The position numbers were made by a program, and so were the translations under genes. From the NCBI RefSeq assembly GCF_000026945.1, contig NC_012861.1, positions 496,001-560,000 on the forward strand: a stretch of DNA of 64,000 nucleotides, written 5' to 3'. Positions within the stretch are counted from its first letter, which is position 1. Every line of letters starts with the position of its first letter. Under the pieces are notes generated by a model. The model saw only the letters and a list, made by a program, of their open reading frames with translations, had not been told where the DNA came from and did not search any database. Source of the stretch: Candida dubliniensis CD36. Lineage: Eukaryota > Ascomycota > Pichiomycetes > Serinales > Debaryomycetaceae. Shown piece by piece: positions 27,330 through 36,947 of the stretch.

Positions 27330-30300
27330 TTACCGCTGCCGTCGTTTTACTTGATTAAGTAAAACACCAAGGTACTTATTAATAAGGAAGTATTGTTCAT
27401 CTGTATTTTGGGAATTACCTATAACAAATGAGTACAGTCTCTGTGGAAACTGTCCAAAGGGCCATAAACTCAAAGTATCCTGACATTCAAAAGCATGATG
27501 CCCAATGTGATCGCTTGCATCCATCTGACAAAATCGACATGAAGGAATATGAGTGCTTTGATTAGTCACTACATCTTCAGAATTTTGCAGGGCCTCTTGA
27601 TTATTCTCTACTTGTGATAAGGCTTCTCGGGCAATATTTCCCAAAAAGAAAGTCGCTGACAGTCTATTCAGGGAAGTGGAACTAACCGGTTTATAAAACG
27701 GGTAATGGGAATAATATCCCAAAACGAAAAGATGGTACGTTTGCAAAGAACCAAGATTTTCAGTCTGAAGGTCTGAAAGTCTCAGCCAAAAGCGTTTCCA
27801 TTGGAGTGAAGTTATAAACTGTAGTTCGGTATTTGATGACCAGCCTTTTGGAATAATTGGTAATTTCAGGGACAATTTCTGTGACAAGTGATGAAAGGAA
27901 CCTTCAGTTAGTGCTTTTCCATCAACTCCCTCCACATGTTGAAGAATATAAGTAAAGTCTTCCTCAAAAAGACTCTCATATTCTTGACCCGACATATGCA
28001 GGATCGTTTCATAGATATATGGGCCATGATATGAAGTGATATCAAACCAAGCCTTTAACCAGCTCAATGCTGACTTTGAAAGTTTGGAGAAAACCCTTTG
28101 TTGAAATTGCTTCTTACCAAGAGGACAGAGCGGCTTTATATCGCAAAGAAATCTAAACCAGGGAAAAATTGAAGTACCCTCAAGCAGTGAATCTTGTTTT
28201 ATGAAGGGTTGAAGAACCTCATTTATAGTCAACTGTAACTTAAATTTGAAGGCACGAACAAGAGGATCATGGCTGTGAGTAAACAAATGATATATTTGTT
28301 TGCCCCTCTTACCTTTGACTTGACTTGCAATGTTAATCAAACCAAAACCCCCAAGGTGTTTAGGCGTTAACAACCGGTCTATCGCAATTCTGAAAGGAAG
28401 ACAACCCTGAATTTTCTTGTAAATCTCTTTGATTGCAGCTGCAGAAATAGGGGAGTGAAGATCCATATAATACAATTGAGAAAAAATGAAGACATTCATA
28501 AGTTTAATAGTCACCATGATAGATAAATCCAGGGTAGGAGCTAAATAAATTTGAGCAAGAAGATCCCTTAACTTTTTCTTCCAAGGATCATAATTTTCAT
28601 CAGCTTCTTTCATGGGTATGCCCAAGTATGAAAAGGATTCTAGATCTAGACATTGTGCAGGAAAAGGAAGAATCTTTTCCAAAGGTGGTGTCCGATAATA
28701 AAATATTTTGGATTTATGTTTATTAATCACAAGACCGGAGTCCTGACCAAAAGTTTCCAAAAGCTGTAATAACCTCTGTTGATCCTGCTGATTTTTACAA
28801 AATATTATCACATCATCCGCATAAGCGGCATAAGCAAGTCTAAACCGGTGCCCCAAAAAAGAGGCACCTTCAAGGTTTTGATTAATTTTGGATAATAATG
28901 TTTCTAGGCTGAGAATAAACAAGAATGGAGAGACAGGGTTACCCTGACGTGTACCACTATTTAACACGAATTCTTCCCCCAAACAATTATTAATTGTAAC
29001 CTGCGCAGTTTGTTGAGTAGTAATTGCCATAAGAAAATTCCGAGCTCTATGACCACAATTGATATGAGCCAACAACTCATTCAAGTAGTCATGACTAACT
29101 GAGTCAAAAGCTTTATGAAAATCTAATGCCACAAAACAAGCATAATCATCTATATCTGTAGAAGGTTTAGTTAACTCCGTCATAACCATCCCAACCATAT
29201 TTATAGTGTTGTCTATGGATCGGCCTTGAATAAAACCTGTTTGAGCAGCATCAATTAATGTGGTGGCCAGTGATTTTAAACGGGTTTCAAAACACGAGGA
29301 GAGAAGACGAAGTGCACAAGTAGTCACACTTATCGGCCGGAAATCTCCAATGGTGCCTGCACTTTTAGGTGATTTTTTAATCAAACGAATTATCACTTTC
29401 TGCATCGACAATGGCAATGTTCCTGTTTCCAATATGTAGTTCGCAGCCATAGTTAAGGAGGGTCCCAATGTTTCCCAAAGCAGGACTAACCCGTAATATG
29501 AGATACCATCTAACCCAGTAGCAGTATATTTTTTAATTTGTTGAAGTTGTTGATAAAGTTCATTCTCAGTAAAAGGAGCTTCAAGTTTATTTTGTTCAAG
29601 CAAATTCAAAGTGGGTTCGAACAGGGAAATAAAATCATATTGAATCCTATGGGACGGCATCAGAGAAAACAATTGTTTATAAAAACATGTGGCTTCCTGT
29701 AGCATATCCTCTGTTGTAGTTAATTGTTGACCCAGTGCACTAACCATATTAATAATGTACTCTTGCAAATCAGGACCTCGTAAACGGAATTTTAATTTCT
29801 TTTCCAAAGTCCAATCATGATCTTCCGCACCAACTGACACCGACGGTGCTATTTCATTTTGGCTGTGATTTCTAATTGTGCGTAATGCACGTTTAAAAAT
29901 TCCCACTTGCTGGCGTATATAATTCATCTGAAAATCCCATAACTGAAATCCAGATCGATTAGAGCTAGAAATTGGTCGATTTAAATATTGCATGAAATCG
30001 CTGTCACCAAGTAAGGTTCGCAGAAGACAGAACCTGGAAGGGCCCACTGTTAAAGGCGACTTTTTATTAATCCGGAAAAGCATACTAATGGTAACATGGG
30101 TTGAAATACATCGATTTTCTTGCAATAGAGAGTAACCGTGAAATTTGGAATTCAAATTGAGTGAAAAATAGAATCGGTCAAGCCTTCGTTGTATCATATC
30201 AGGACCTTGTTGATTAGTGGGTTCCACTCTCGTGGGATTTTTTAAACGAAATCCATCTTGAAGCTGAAATTTCTCTATAAATTGGGTCATAAATTCAATT

Positions 30301-30887
30301 ATATCCTTTTCTGGACGATAAATTGGAGCAAGGACACGATCCTTAGGTACCAACACGTCCTTCTGAGGATCTAAAACATGATTATAGTCCCCACCTAAAA
30401 TAAGGTATCGTTCATTTTTCTTTTGTAAATTCAGTAATTGAGCAGATACTGACTCCATAATAGTTTTCTGAGCATTGTAATTTCCCGATGGAAGATAAAA
30501 GTTTAAAAGTAATACCAGTTCACCGCTAAAAAGCCGTATACTTAAACTGGATACTCGATGAGCAACATTAATAATTTCCTCATTAGTTAATTCCAATAAA
30601 TCAAATTTCAATTCTTGATAAGGTGAAAACACAATAAACGCCGTAAGATCGGAATAATGGTGCATAATCACCATAATATTCTTACTCTTTAATGTATTTT
30701 TAAGTTGTTGTAGTTGAAGTTGGTTATAAAGTCTAATTTCTTGAATCATCCAGATGTCGACTTCTGGGTTTGAAGTAGTTAATTCTAAGATAATGTCTCT
30801 GATTGGTGCAACAGTCTTGGAACTTAATCGACTCCCAATATTTCGGGACGCGATCTTAAAATGATTTAAATAATTTGTAGCAGTCAT
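27330..30887 (-). CDS. LINE ORF2: endonuclease and reverse transcriptase
   Basis: 1185 residues, uninterrupted. The N-terminal APE-type endonuclease (about 1-275) shows the Asn near residue 17, IQEIR (about 47-52), LGGDYNHV (about 163-170) and a RRLDRFYFS stretch; the final motif, usually Ser-Asp-His, reads Ser-Thr-His (see findings). The reverse transcriptase (about 450-800) has VALDFHKAFDSVSHDYL, GTRQGNPVSPFLF and the catalytic YADD in AAYADDVIIF. Near the C terminus CRFCQ...HIGHHAFEC forms a Cys/His motif like that of L1-clade elements. It carries out target-primed reverse transcription. How ORF2 is translated downstream of ORF1 is unknown; the spacer is 242 bases. Confidence 0.95.
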   Translation of the reverse strand: MTATNYLNHFKIASRNIGSRLSSKTVAPIRDIILELTTSNPEVDIWMIQEIRLYNQLQLQQLKNTLKSKNIMVIMHHYSDLTAFIVFSPYQELKFDLLELTNEEIINVAHRVSSLSIRLFSGELVLLLNFYLPSGNYNAQKTIMESVSAQLLNLQKKNERYLILGGDYNHVLDPQKDVLVPKDRVLAPIYRPEKDIIEFMTQFIEKFQLQDGFRLKNPTRVEPTNQQGPDMIQRRLDRFYFSLNLNSKFHGYSLLQENRCISTHVTISMLFRINKKSPLTVGPSRFCLLRTLLGDSDFMQYLNRPISSSNRSGFQLWDFQMNYIRQQVGIFKRALRTIRNHSQNEIAPSVSVGAEDHDWTLEKKLKFRLRGPDLQEYIINMVSALGQQLTTTEDMLQEATCFYKQLFSLMPSHRIQYDFISLFEPTLNLLEQNKLEAPFTENELYQQLQQIKKYTATGLDGISYYGLVLLWETLGPSLTMAANYILETGTLPLSMQKVIIRLIKKSPKSAGTIGDFRPISVTTCALRLLSSCFETRLKSLATTLIDAAQTGFIQGRSIDNTINMVGMVMTELTKPSTDIDDYACFVALDFHKAFDSVSHDYLNELLAHINCGHRARNFLMAITTQQTAQVTINNCLGEEFVLNSGTRQGNPVSPFLFILSLETLLSKINQNLEGASFLGHRFRLAYAAYADDVIIFCKNQQDQQRLLQLLETFGQDSGLVINKHKSKIFYYRTPPLEKILPFPAQCLDLESFSYLGIPMKEADENYDPWKKKLRDLLAQIYLAPTLDLSIMVTIKLMNVFIFSQLYYMDLHSPISAAAIKEIYKKIQGCLPFRIAIDRLLTPKHLGGFGLINIASQVKGKRGKQIYHLFTHSHDPLVRAFKFKLQLTINEVLQPFIKQDSLLEGTSIFPWFRFLCDIKPLCPLGKKQFQQRVFSKLSKSALSWLKAWFDITSYHGPYIYETILHMSGQEYESLFEEDFTYILQHVEGVDGKALTEGSFHHLSQKLSLKLPIIPKGWSSNTELQFITSLQWKRFWLRLSDLQTENLGSLQTYHLFVLGYYSHYPFYKPVSSTSLNRLSATFFLGNIAREALSQVENNQEALQNSEDVVTNQSTHIPSCRFCQMDASDHIGHHAFECQDTLSLWPFGQFPQRLYSFVIGNSQNTDEQYFLINKYLGVLLNQVKRRQR

Positions 30888-30966
30888 ATAGAATAATACT
30901 TAACATTTTCATCGAGGAAAATGAATGAATATATGGTTTTGGATTTGGGTTTCTTTGTTGTGGTTG

Positions 30967-30986
30967 TTTTTTTTTTTTTTTTTTTT
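30967..30986 (-). repeat. A20 tract in the LINE ORF1-ORF2 spacer
   Basis: 20 T on the plus strand, followed by a short A-run (TTTTTTAAAAAATTT context), 80-100 bases upstream of the ORF2 start. An A-rich leader before an internal ORF could promote translation initiation, or act as an internal priming site. Confidence 0.7.
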
Positions 30987-31129
30987 AAAAAATTTCTCTG
31001 AAAAGGCATATGTATAAACGGTATATGGTAACAAGTGTTTCTTTTTCTTTTTGGTTTTTAATTTTCAAAAATAACAAAAAATCAATCATAAAATCAATCA
31101 AAAAAGTCAAGCAAATAACAAAAGACTCC

Positions 31130-32791
31130 CTACGATTGAGTAGCGTCTCCAGAAACAACCAAGTCGTTTCCTACCAAGTCACTATCAACCATAATCGAGT
31201 CAATTGCTGGAGACAGAGTTCTGGGAGAAGGGCTAGCCTTCCTTTTCTGAATCTGTCTTAATTTATTTTTGTAGAGGTTTCTTTGTTGTCTGTTAAGCTG
31301 AGAACCATCTATAAAACCGTCCTCTGTCTCTTCCATAATGTCATTCCACGATTTATTAGGGTCTATATGAAATATTTCCTGTCCGTCTGAGTCAAAAATA
31401 GTATCAACAAAACCCAGAGGGGCGCTATCGTTATGTTCCTTTGATTGACCATCAACCGAAACTTTCTGGGACGTCTCGACCGATGGTTTAGTTAAAATCT
31501 TAACTGGGCCATTCATCGGAACGGCCGCTGGGCCACGCCTTTTCCGGCTTTCACAGTTCAAAGCACGGTGACCAAGTTGCCCGCATGCATTACACTCTCC
31601 TGCTTCAGGACATTGTAACCGGGTGTGAGATTTGGAGTGACAATAAACACAATGGGAAAGATTCGTGAGAATTCTCACCGAATAATTCCTTTGTAAAATC
31701 ACTTTTCGCTTCGGAGGAACTTTATCCCCTTTTAATTTAAGAATAAAATATGCATTAACATAGCCTGGATTCATACTCATAACTTCATGAGAGAAAACCG
31801 GAATCCTTGCATGAACAATTTCATCTTTTGGATCGAGAAATTCTCGGAAATATTGTACACAACTCCGCAATGAGATGGATGGGAGTCTAAACGAGGCGAC
31901 ATACATGTGCTCGACCTTATCGTCGACTTGAATTTGAAAACTGTGATCCCCAACAACAAAGTTTAATCGTTCTATTTCGTCAATAAGTAGCTGTTTCAAG
32001 TGTTCAAATTCCGCTTTCTTAATGTATGTAAGATCAAAAGCTTCAAGATAAAGCCTATGATCATTATCTATTTCGAAGTAGGTACAAGCATGAAGCATCT
32101 CGGACATAGCCCGAGACTCGTAAAAGTTATCAAGGGTATAGTCATCTGACCATTTTGGGATCAGTTCGTGATCCTGGAGATAACGCTGAGGATCTCTTTC
32201 ATAGTTAGCGATTTCAGCCAAAAAGGAGGCAGATAACTCCGATAACTGTTCTTGGTAAATATCTCTGGCCTGATTTAATGTAAAATAAATTGTATTGACT
32301 ACTTGTTCTGAAGTAGCAAATTCATACATAGGACTAATGTCTGCTGTGAGTTGTGTCTTAGGAACATTAATATTATTGTTTCTATTGGCAAGATCATAAA
32401 GATCGATAGGGCAATGAGCAGATTCCAAACGTTTAAGCTCCCTATATTTGGGATGCTTGGAATTTTCAGCGTGAATGGACCTAGCAAAAGCAGCATAATC
32501 AACTACTTTGGCATGGTTAGGCTCGGGCTGTGTTGATTGCTGAGAAGGAATTAAGGCTGGGTCGTGTACTGGACCAATTGTTTGTTGAGAACTTTTATTT
32601 TGGGAATTCAAATTTGAGGAGACAAAATTGGGGGAAGAAGGGGCAACTGGGTGCCCCATTTGGGAGTTAGACGGAATATCTAATCTCCCAGGCTGAGATT
32701 GAGAAGGTAAGCTATGTGAAGGTGGGTCTTTAGGAGAACCATCTTCAAAATTCTGCGCTGTAATTTCTAAACCTTTAGGTCGCTTCGACAT
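31130..32791 (-). CDS. LINE ORF1: nucleic-acid-binding protein with two zinc knuckles
   Basis: 553 residues from the ATG at 32791 (MSKRPKGLEI). The frame stays open further upstream, through the flanking A-tract, to an ATG at about 32869, but that extension would encode poly-Lys from host sequence and is not part of the protein. The N-terminal ~120 residues are Pro/Ser/Gln-rich. The middle has a folded-looking charged domain. Near residues 400-440 are two CX2CX4HX4C knuckles: CVYCHSKSHTRLQC and CNACGQLGHRALNC. The C-terminal tail is rich in Lys and Ser. ORF1 proteins of this type bind the element's RNA in a ribonucleoprotein needed for transposition. Confidence 0.92.
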   Translation of the reverse strand: MSKRPKGLEITAQNFEDGSPKDPPSHSLPSQSQPGRLDIPSNSQMGHPVAPSSPNFVSSNLNSQNKSSQQTIGPVHDPALIPSQQSTQPEPNHAKVVDYAAFARSIHAENSKHPKYRELKRLESAHCPIDLYDLANRNNNINVPKTQLTADISPMYEFATSEQVVNTIYFTLNQARDIYQEQLSELSASFLAEIANYERDPQRYLQDHELIPKWSDDYTLDNFYESRAMSEMLHACTYFEIDNDHRLYLEAFDLTYIKKAEFEHLKQLLIDEIERLNFVVGDHSFQIQVDDKVEHMYVASFRLPSISLRSCVQYFREFLDPKDEIVHARIPVFSHEVMSMNPGYVNAYFILKLKGDKVPPKRKVILQRNYSVRILTNLSHCVYCHSKSHTRLQCPEAGECNACGQLGHRALNCESRKRRGPAAVPMNGPVKILTKPSVETSQKVSVDGQSKEHNDSAPLGFVDTIFDSDGQEIFHIDPNKSWNDIMEETEDGFIDGSQLNRQQRNLYKNKLRQIQKRKASPSPRTLSPAIDSIMVDSDLVGNDLVVSGDATQS

Positions 32792-32796
32792 CAGAA

Positions 32797-32801
<5 letters not shown>

Positions 32802-32827
<26 letters not shown>
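32802..32827 (-). repeat. T26 tract at the 5' junction of the LINE
   Basis: 26 T on the plus strand lie 11 bases upstream of the ORF1 start codon and next to host sequence. Together with the T31 tract at the other end it suggests insertion into a pre-existing T/A run with duplication of part of it. Confidence 0.75.
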
Positions 32828-32932
32828 GTTTTCTCTTTTTAAACACATGGTGTATCGAAAATGAGTCAAGTATTTAAAACAATCATAATATGTTGAAATT
32901 GCTAGATAAAGTATATTATTTTTTAAAAGTAA

Positions 32933-34465
32933 ATGACATCAACTAATACGCTTGAGAATGTTACTTTACTGAATCAACCCCATGATTCAGATCATTACAG
33001 ACTGAATATTGAATTGCAACTGCTCCGGAAATCAACCGAAGACAGCATTGCAGTAATTGAAAATGAAGTTCCCCTGACACCAGTGGAGGAGCCAAGTGAG
33101 TATATGCTAAGAAGACGTGAAGGTTCACATGTAGTGCCATTCACTGAGTCTCCAGGTGATTCCCCTCGATACGATAGTAGAGCTTTAATGTATGGGTCAG
33201 AGAAGGATCATGCTAGTTTCCCTGACGGAGGCACACAAGCCAACCTCGTTCTACTTGGGTCCTTTATAGGACTAATTGCTGATTTTGGAATTGCAAACTC
33301 GTTGGGTGCAATTGAGTCGTACGTTTCATCGCATCAATTGAAAGACATTTCGAAGTCACAAGTTGGGTGGGTGTTTTCATTGCATCTTGGTTGTATGTAT
33401 TGGTTTGGAGTATTTTTTGGCGAATTTTTTGATAAATTTGGTGCCAAACGGCCTTTAATTGCTGGAAATTTCTTTATGTGTTTGGGTTTGTTGTGTACAG
33501 CTGAGAGTCATTCTCTTTATCAGTTTATCTTGTCTTTTTCCATTGTTACAGCTATAGGGACTTCTCTTGCGATGTCTCCTTTGATTGGAGTTTTGAGCCA
33601 CTGGTTTTTAAAAAAACGTGCCATAGCATGTTCAGTAGCTACTATTGGTGGTTTGGTGGGCTCTTCGTGCTTCACAATAATGTTGCAGCAATTGTATGGT
33701 GCAATTGGATTCAAAAATGCCATAAGAATTTTGGCTTGTATTTGTTTTATTTTAATGGCAGTGTCCACTATATTGGTAAAGGAAAGAAAGGTGGTTAATG
33801 AGTCCGAGGAACTGGAAGGAAAGCCAAGTATCTTCACTAAAATTGCTCAATTTTTTCAAGGTGCTTTGGATTTTTCAGCTTTGAAAGATATGAAATTTGT
33901 TTCGTTATGCTTTGCCATATTTTTAAGTGAAGTTATATCCATGACAACTTTGACGTACTTGGCATCATATGCATTGACTTATAGCATTGATGAAACAAAG
34001 TCTTATCTTATGCTTACTTTAGTGAATGTCTGTGGTATACCTTCGAGATTGTTGTCAGGATTGTTGGCTGACAAATATGGGAGATTCAATGTCATGTGTT
34101 TTTCGGCCACTTTGACCACAGTGTTTATATTTGGCTTGTGGTATCCAGCAAATAATATGGCCTTGTTGTTTGCATTCAGTATTTTGTTTGGTATATCGTC
34201 ATCTGCTGTAATATCACTAATTCCAGCATGCACTGGTCAAATTTGTTCTGCTGAGAGATTTGGCAAAGTTTACGGTACATTGTATTTTTTCTTAGGATTT
34301 TTGACGATATTGGGGATGTATCTTGCCACATTAGTTATTGCTGAAGGAACTCCAGAGAGTTACAGCCATTTTGTACTCTTTGAAGGTGCTTTATCAGCCC
34401 TTAGTATTGTTGTATGGATATGGGCTAGGTTTAGTGCTGTTGGTTGGAAATGGTGCAAATTTTAA
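32933..34465 (+). CDS. Monocarboxylate-transporter-like MFS protein (MCH family)
   Basis: 510 residues. A long hydrophilic N terminus (about 1-95) precedes PDGGTQANLVLLGSFIGL, the D-G-G start of TM1 typical of MCT/Mch carriers. Further family features are GWVFSLHLGCMYWFGVFFGE, the loop DKFGAKRP, SHWFLKKRAIACSVATIGGLVGS and ADKYGRFNVM between halves. About 12 helices are predicted. The yeast relatives are Mch2, Mch4, Mch5 (riboflavin) and Esbp6, so the substrate is open; transport of monocarboxylates by these fungal proteins has not been proved. Its native promoter has been separated from it by the LINE, whose edge is about 105 bases upstream of this ATG. Confidence 0.85.
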   Translation: MTSTNTLENVTLLNQPHDSDHYRLNIELQLLRKSTEDSIAVIENEVPLTPVEEPSEYMLRRREGSHVVPFTESPGDSPRYDSRALMYGSEKDHASFPDGGTQANLVLLGSFIGLIADFGIANSLGAIESYVSSHQLKDISKSQVGWVFSLHLGCMYWFGVFFGEFFDKFGAKRPLIAGNFFMCLGLLCTAESHSLYQFILSFSIVTAIGTSLAMSPLIGVLSHWFLKKRAIACSVATIGGLVGSSCFTIMLQQLYGAIGFKNAIRILACICFILMAVSTILVKERKVVNESEELEGKPSIFTKIAQFFQGALDFSALKDMKFVSLCFAIFLSEVISMTTLTYLASYALTYSIDETKSYLMLTLVNVCGIPSRLLSGLLADKYGRFNVMCFSATLTTVFIFGLWYPANNMALLFAFSILFGISSSAVISLIPACTGQICSAERFGKVYGTLYFFLGFLTILGMYLATLVIAEGTPESYSHFVLFEGALSALSIVVWIWARFSAVGWKWCKF

Positions 34466-35834
34466 ACAGGTTATTGAATGATTATTGTTATCTACTGTAT
34501 ATTTGGAGTATGTAAAAGCTTTCTTTTATGTTACACTATTTTGGTGTATTACAAATATAACATATTTTTCGTGCAAATTTTGTTGCAAATTTTTTCTTTT
34601 TTTTTTTTTTTGGTTTACGTATTGCTTGGAAGAATGACACAACAAGGGAAGTTACTATGAAAATACGTGATTCACTTTATTAAATTACTTGAAAGATTAC
34701 ATTTAATATCCCAATACATATAATATATGGTTGTTGTACACAACGAGTTCAAACCAGTCTTTTCACTTTACATAGTTTACTTATATCTTTGTGCCTACAT
34801 TTGATTGTCTGATACCGTCGACTCAAATAATTAGTTATTCACTTGTCACGTGTTCTTGTAAACTCCGATATTGTGTAATTTTGCATTTGGACACACCATA
34901 ACCTGATGCCCTCTATACACCCTGGTAGTTATCACTTATTTTTTTTTGTTTCTTCTTTTTTGTTTTCAACTGTATTCTGTCTTGTTCTTCCAAATAACCA
35001 CTGGAAGCATCTCTCTAATACTTGACAATTATGGTGAACTACGATTATTGATAAGTAAGTAAATGAAAATGAATTAATAATATGCATTTTATAAAGTGGG
35101 CTCATTCATAAAACAATCAGTAATTATAACATCTTTGGTTCTTGGTTTGGTGCCATAAAAAAATAATACATCAAACAAGAACAAATGTAGATTTATGGTT
35201 TCCGATCGTAATAAAACATTTATTAAGAAGAACCACAAGTCCAACCTATGTAAAAATGGCCAAAGTTCTTGAGCACATGGTCCATTTCTGTCATAGGTTG
35301 ATAGCTTCCTCAGAATTCAGTAAATATATTTGAACTAGCTAATAACGTGAAAACAAACTGACTGGAAACTGTTGTGGCGATTATAACAAAAAGAGGTAAA
35401 ATAATAAAAACCATTGACAATTGAATTATTCATTATTGGTCAAATTGGGTTACATTCGAATCAAAATCACGGTTGTAATTGCCGAATTCTTTTCTCTTTG
35501 TTGTTCCATTTGTCACATCACAAGTAAAAATGGATTGTGTTTCGAGGTGCATTTAGAACCTTGTTGGTTATTGCAAATTTTCTCTTGTCCATTTTTTGTA
35601 ACCACTATTAAAAACCATCACCAATTGACAATGAATAAAAACTTTTAAAAAAAAAAAAGGTAAAAATTAGAAAGAAAAGCCAATCTCCCTTTTGTTGCAA
35701 TCTATTTATAAATAACATCCATATCCCTGTCATATTAGTCACTTTTTTATAATTATTGCTTTTATTGTTTGCTTCTATTTTTTTTGTTCTCAATATCAAT
35801 TACCAGCCTAAATTAGTTAACACCAACCCAGACT
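34466..35834. other. Intergenic: 3' flank of MCH-like gene and ZRT2 promoter
   Basis: 1.37 kb. It contains a T-run near 34598-34611, a CACGTG E-box (34855-34860, in CTTGTCACGTGTTC), an A-run near 35647-35658, and ACCTTGTTGGT (35558-35568). The last matches 9 of 11 positions of the Zap1 zinc-response element and lies about 270 bases before ZRT2. Short frames here show no coding features. Confidence 0.5.
35558..35568. promoter_or_regulatory. Zap1 zinc-response-element-like site
   Basis: ACCTTGTTGGT compared with the consensus ACCTTNAAGGT: the two central A are T. The outer ACCT...GGT is kept. Position before a zinc transporter makes it plausible, but the two central mismatches weaken it. Confidence 0.35.
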
Positions 35835-36947
35835 ATGAATAGCGATTCCATTTCCCGAGTGTTTGAATATTTGAACAAAAGAGACGAGTGTCCCACAGAC
35901 AATGATTATAATGGGAATATTGGAACAAGAGTCTCCTCCATTTTTGTCATCATGGTAACTAGTGCCATTGGAACGTTGCTTCCCTTATTATCATCAAAGT
36001 ATTCATTCATCCGATTACCGCCTATGGTATACTTTATATGTAAATATTTTGGGTCTGGAGTAATTGTTGCTACAGCATTTATACATTTACTTGAACCAGC
36101 AGCAGATTCTCTTGGAAATGAATGTCTTACTGGTCCAATAACAGATTACCCATGGGCATTCGGTATCTGTTTAATGACATTGTTCTTATTGTTTTTCTTT
36201 GAATTACTTGCATACCAGGGTATCGATAGAAAAATCGCCAAAGAATCACAACTTGATAATCAAGGGGCCCATACACATTCACATTTCGGAGATGCATCCA
36301 TGTACGTCAAAAAAGACGATGTAGAAGAAGACCTCGAGAATCAAGATGAAAAGAACACCGATTCCAATCCATATCCATCTCATTTTGCCCATGCACAAGA
36401 GCATCAAGATCCAGACGTCATGGGAACAGCCGTCAACGATCAATCCAAGGAGCAGTATTATGGTCAGTTAATTGGAGTTTTTGTTTTGGAGTTTGGAGTT
36501 ATGTTTCACTCAGTATTCATAGGTCTTGCTTTGGCAGTTTCTGGTGATGAGTTCAAAAGTTTATACATTGTCTTGGTTTTCCATCAAATGTTTGAAGGGT
36601 TAGGTTTAGGAACTAGGATTGCAACTACCAACTGGTCAAGACACAGATATACACCATGGATTTTGGCAATTTGTTATACTTTGTGCACACCAATTGCTAT
36701 TGCTGTTGGCCTAGGAGTTAGAAAATCCTATCCACCAGGTTCCAGAAGGGCATTGATAACTAATGGGGTGTTTGATTCTATATCTGCTGGTATTTTACTT
36801 TATACTGGTATTGTAGAATTAATGGCACACGAATTCTTATACTCAGGTGAATTCAAGGGTCCTGGAGGATTCAAGAATATGTTGTTAGCATACTTTGTCA
36901 TGTGCTGGGGTGCTGGTCTTATGGCTTTGTTAGGTAAGTGGGCTTGA
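35835..36947 (+). CDS. ZRT2: ZIP-family zinc transporter, Zrt2-like
   Basis: 370 residues with eight predicted helices. Three helices (about 35-140) are followed by a long cytosolic loop (about 145-215) with the His-rich metal-binding HTHSHF and further His residues. Then comes the signature helix 4-5 region, EFGVMFHSVFIGLALAVSG and VFHQMFEGLGLGTRI, carrying the His and Glu of the transport site. The end matches GLMALLGKWA of fungal ZIPs. Fungal Zrt1 and Zrt2 bring Zn2+ across the plasma membrane. In C. albicans, ZRT2 is, from memory, the neighbour of a PI-PLC gene, as here. Confidence 0.88.
   Translation: MNSDSISRVFEYLNKRDECPTDNDYNGNIGTRVSSIFVIMVTSAIGTLLPLLSSKYSFIRLPPMVYFICKYFGSGVIVATAFIHLLEPAADSLGNECLTGPITDYPWAFGICLMTLFLLFFFELLAYQGIDRKIAKESQLDNQGAHTHSHFGDASMYVKKDDVEEDLENQDEKNTDSNPYPSHFAHAQEHQDPDVMGTAVNDQSKEQYYGQLIGVFVLEFGVMFHSVFIGLALAVSGDEFKSLYIVLVFHQMFEGLGLGTRIATTNWSRHRYTPWILAICYTLCTPIAIAVGLGVRKSYPPGSRRALITNGVFDSISAGILLYTGIVELMAHEFLYSGEFKGPGGFKNMLLAYFVMCWGAGLMALLGKWA

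Larger units (their letters stand above)
26985..32827 (-). mobile_element. Full-length non-LTR retrotransposon, Zorro-like LINE
   Basis: About 5.8 kb on the minus strand. Layout from 5' to 3': T26 tract on the plus strand (32802-32827), ORF1 with two zinc knuckles, a 242-base spacer with an A20 run, ORF2 with endonuclease, reverse transcriptase and C-terminal Cys/His motif, then a 3' UTR with a stem-loop and a poly(A) tail. Both ORFs are uninterrupted. Zorro1-3 are the L1-clade LINEs known from C. albicans, and Zorro3 is reported to insert into A-tracts; which family this copy belongs to cannot be decided here. Exact ends are uncertain because both junctions lie in T-runs, so a target-site duplication cannot be separated from the tail. 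It lies between two convergently unrelated MFS genes and ends about 0.1 kb before the start codon of the MCH-like gene. Confidence 0.9.

Noticed and set aside
32792..32869. Longer ORF1 start of the LINE at an upstream ATG
   Set aside because: The extension would translate host sequence and the A-tract into poly-Lys, so it lies outside the element; the ATG at 32791 is the natural start.
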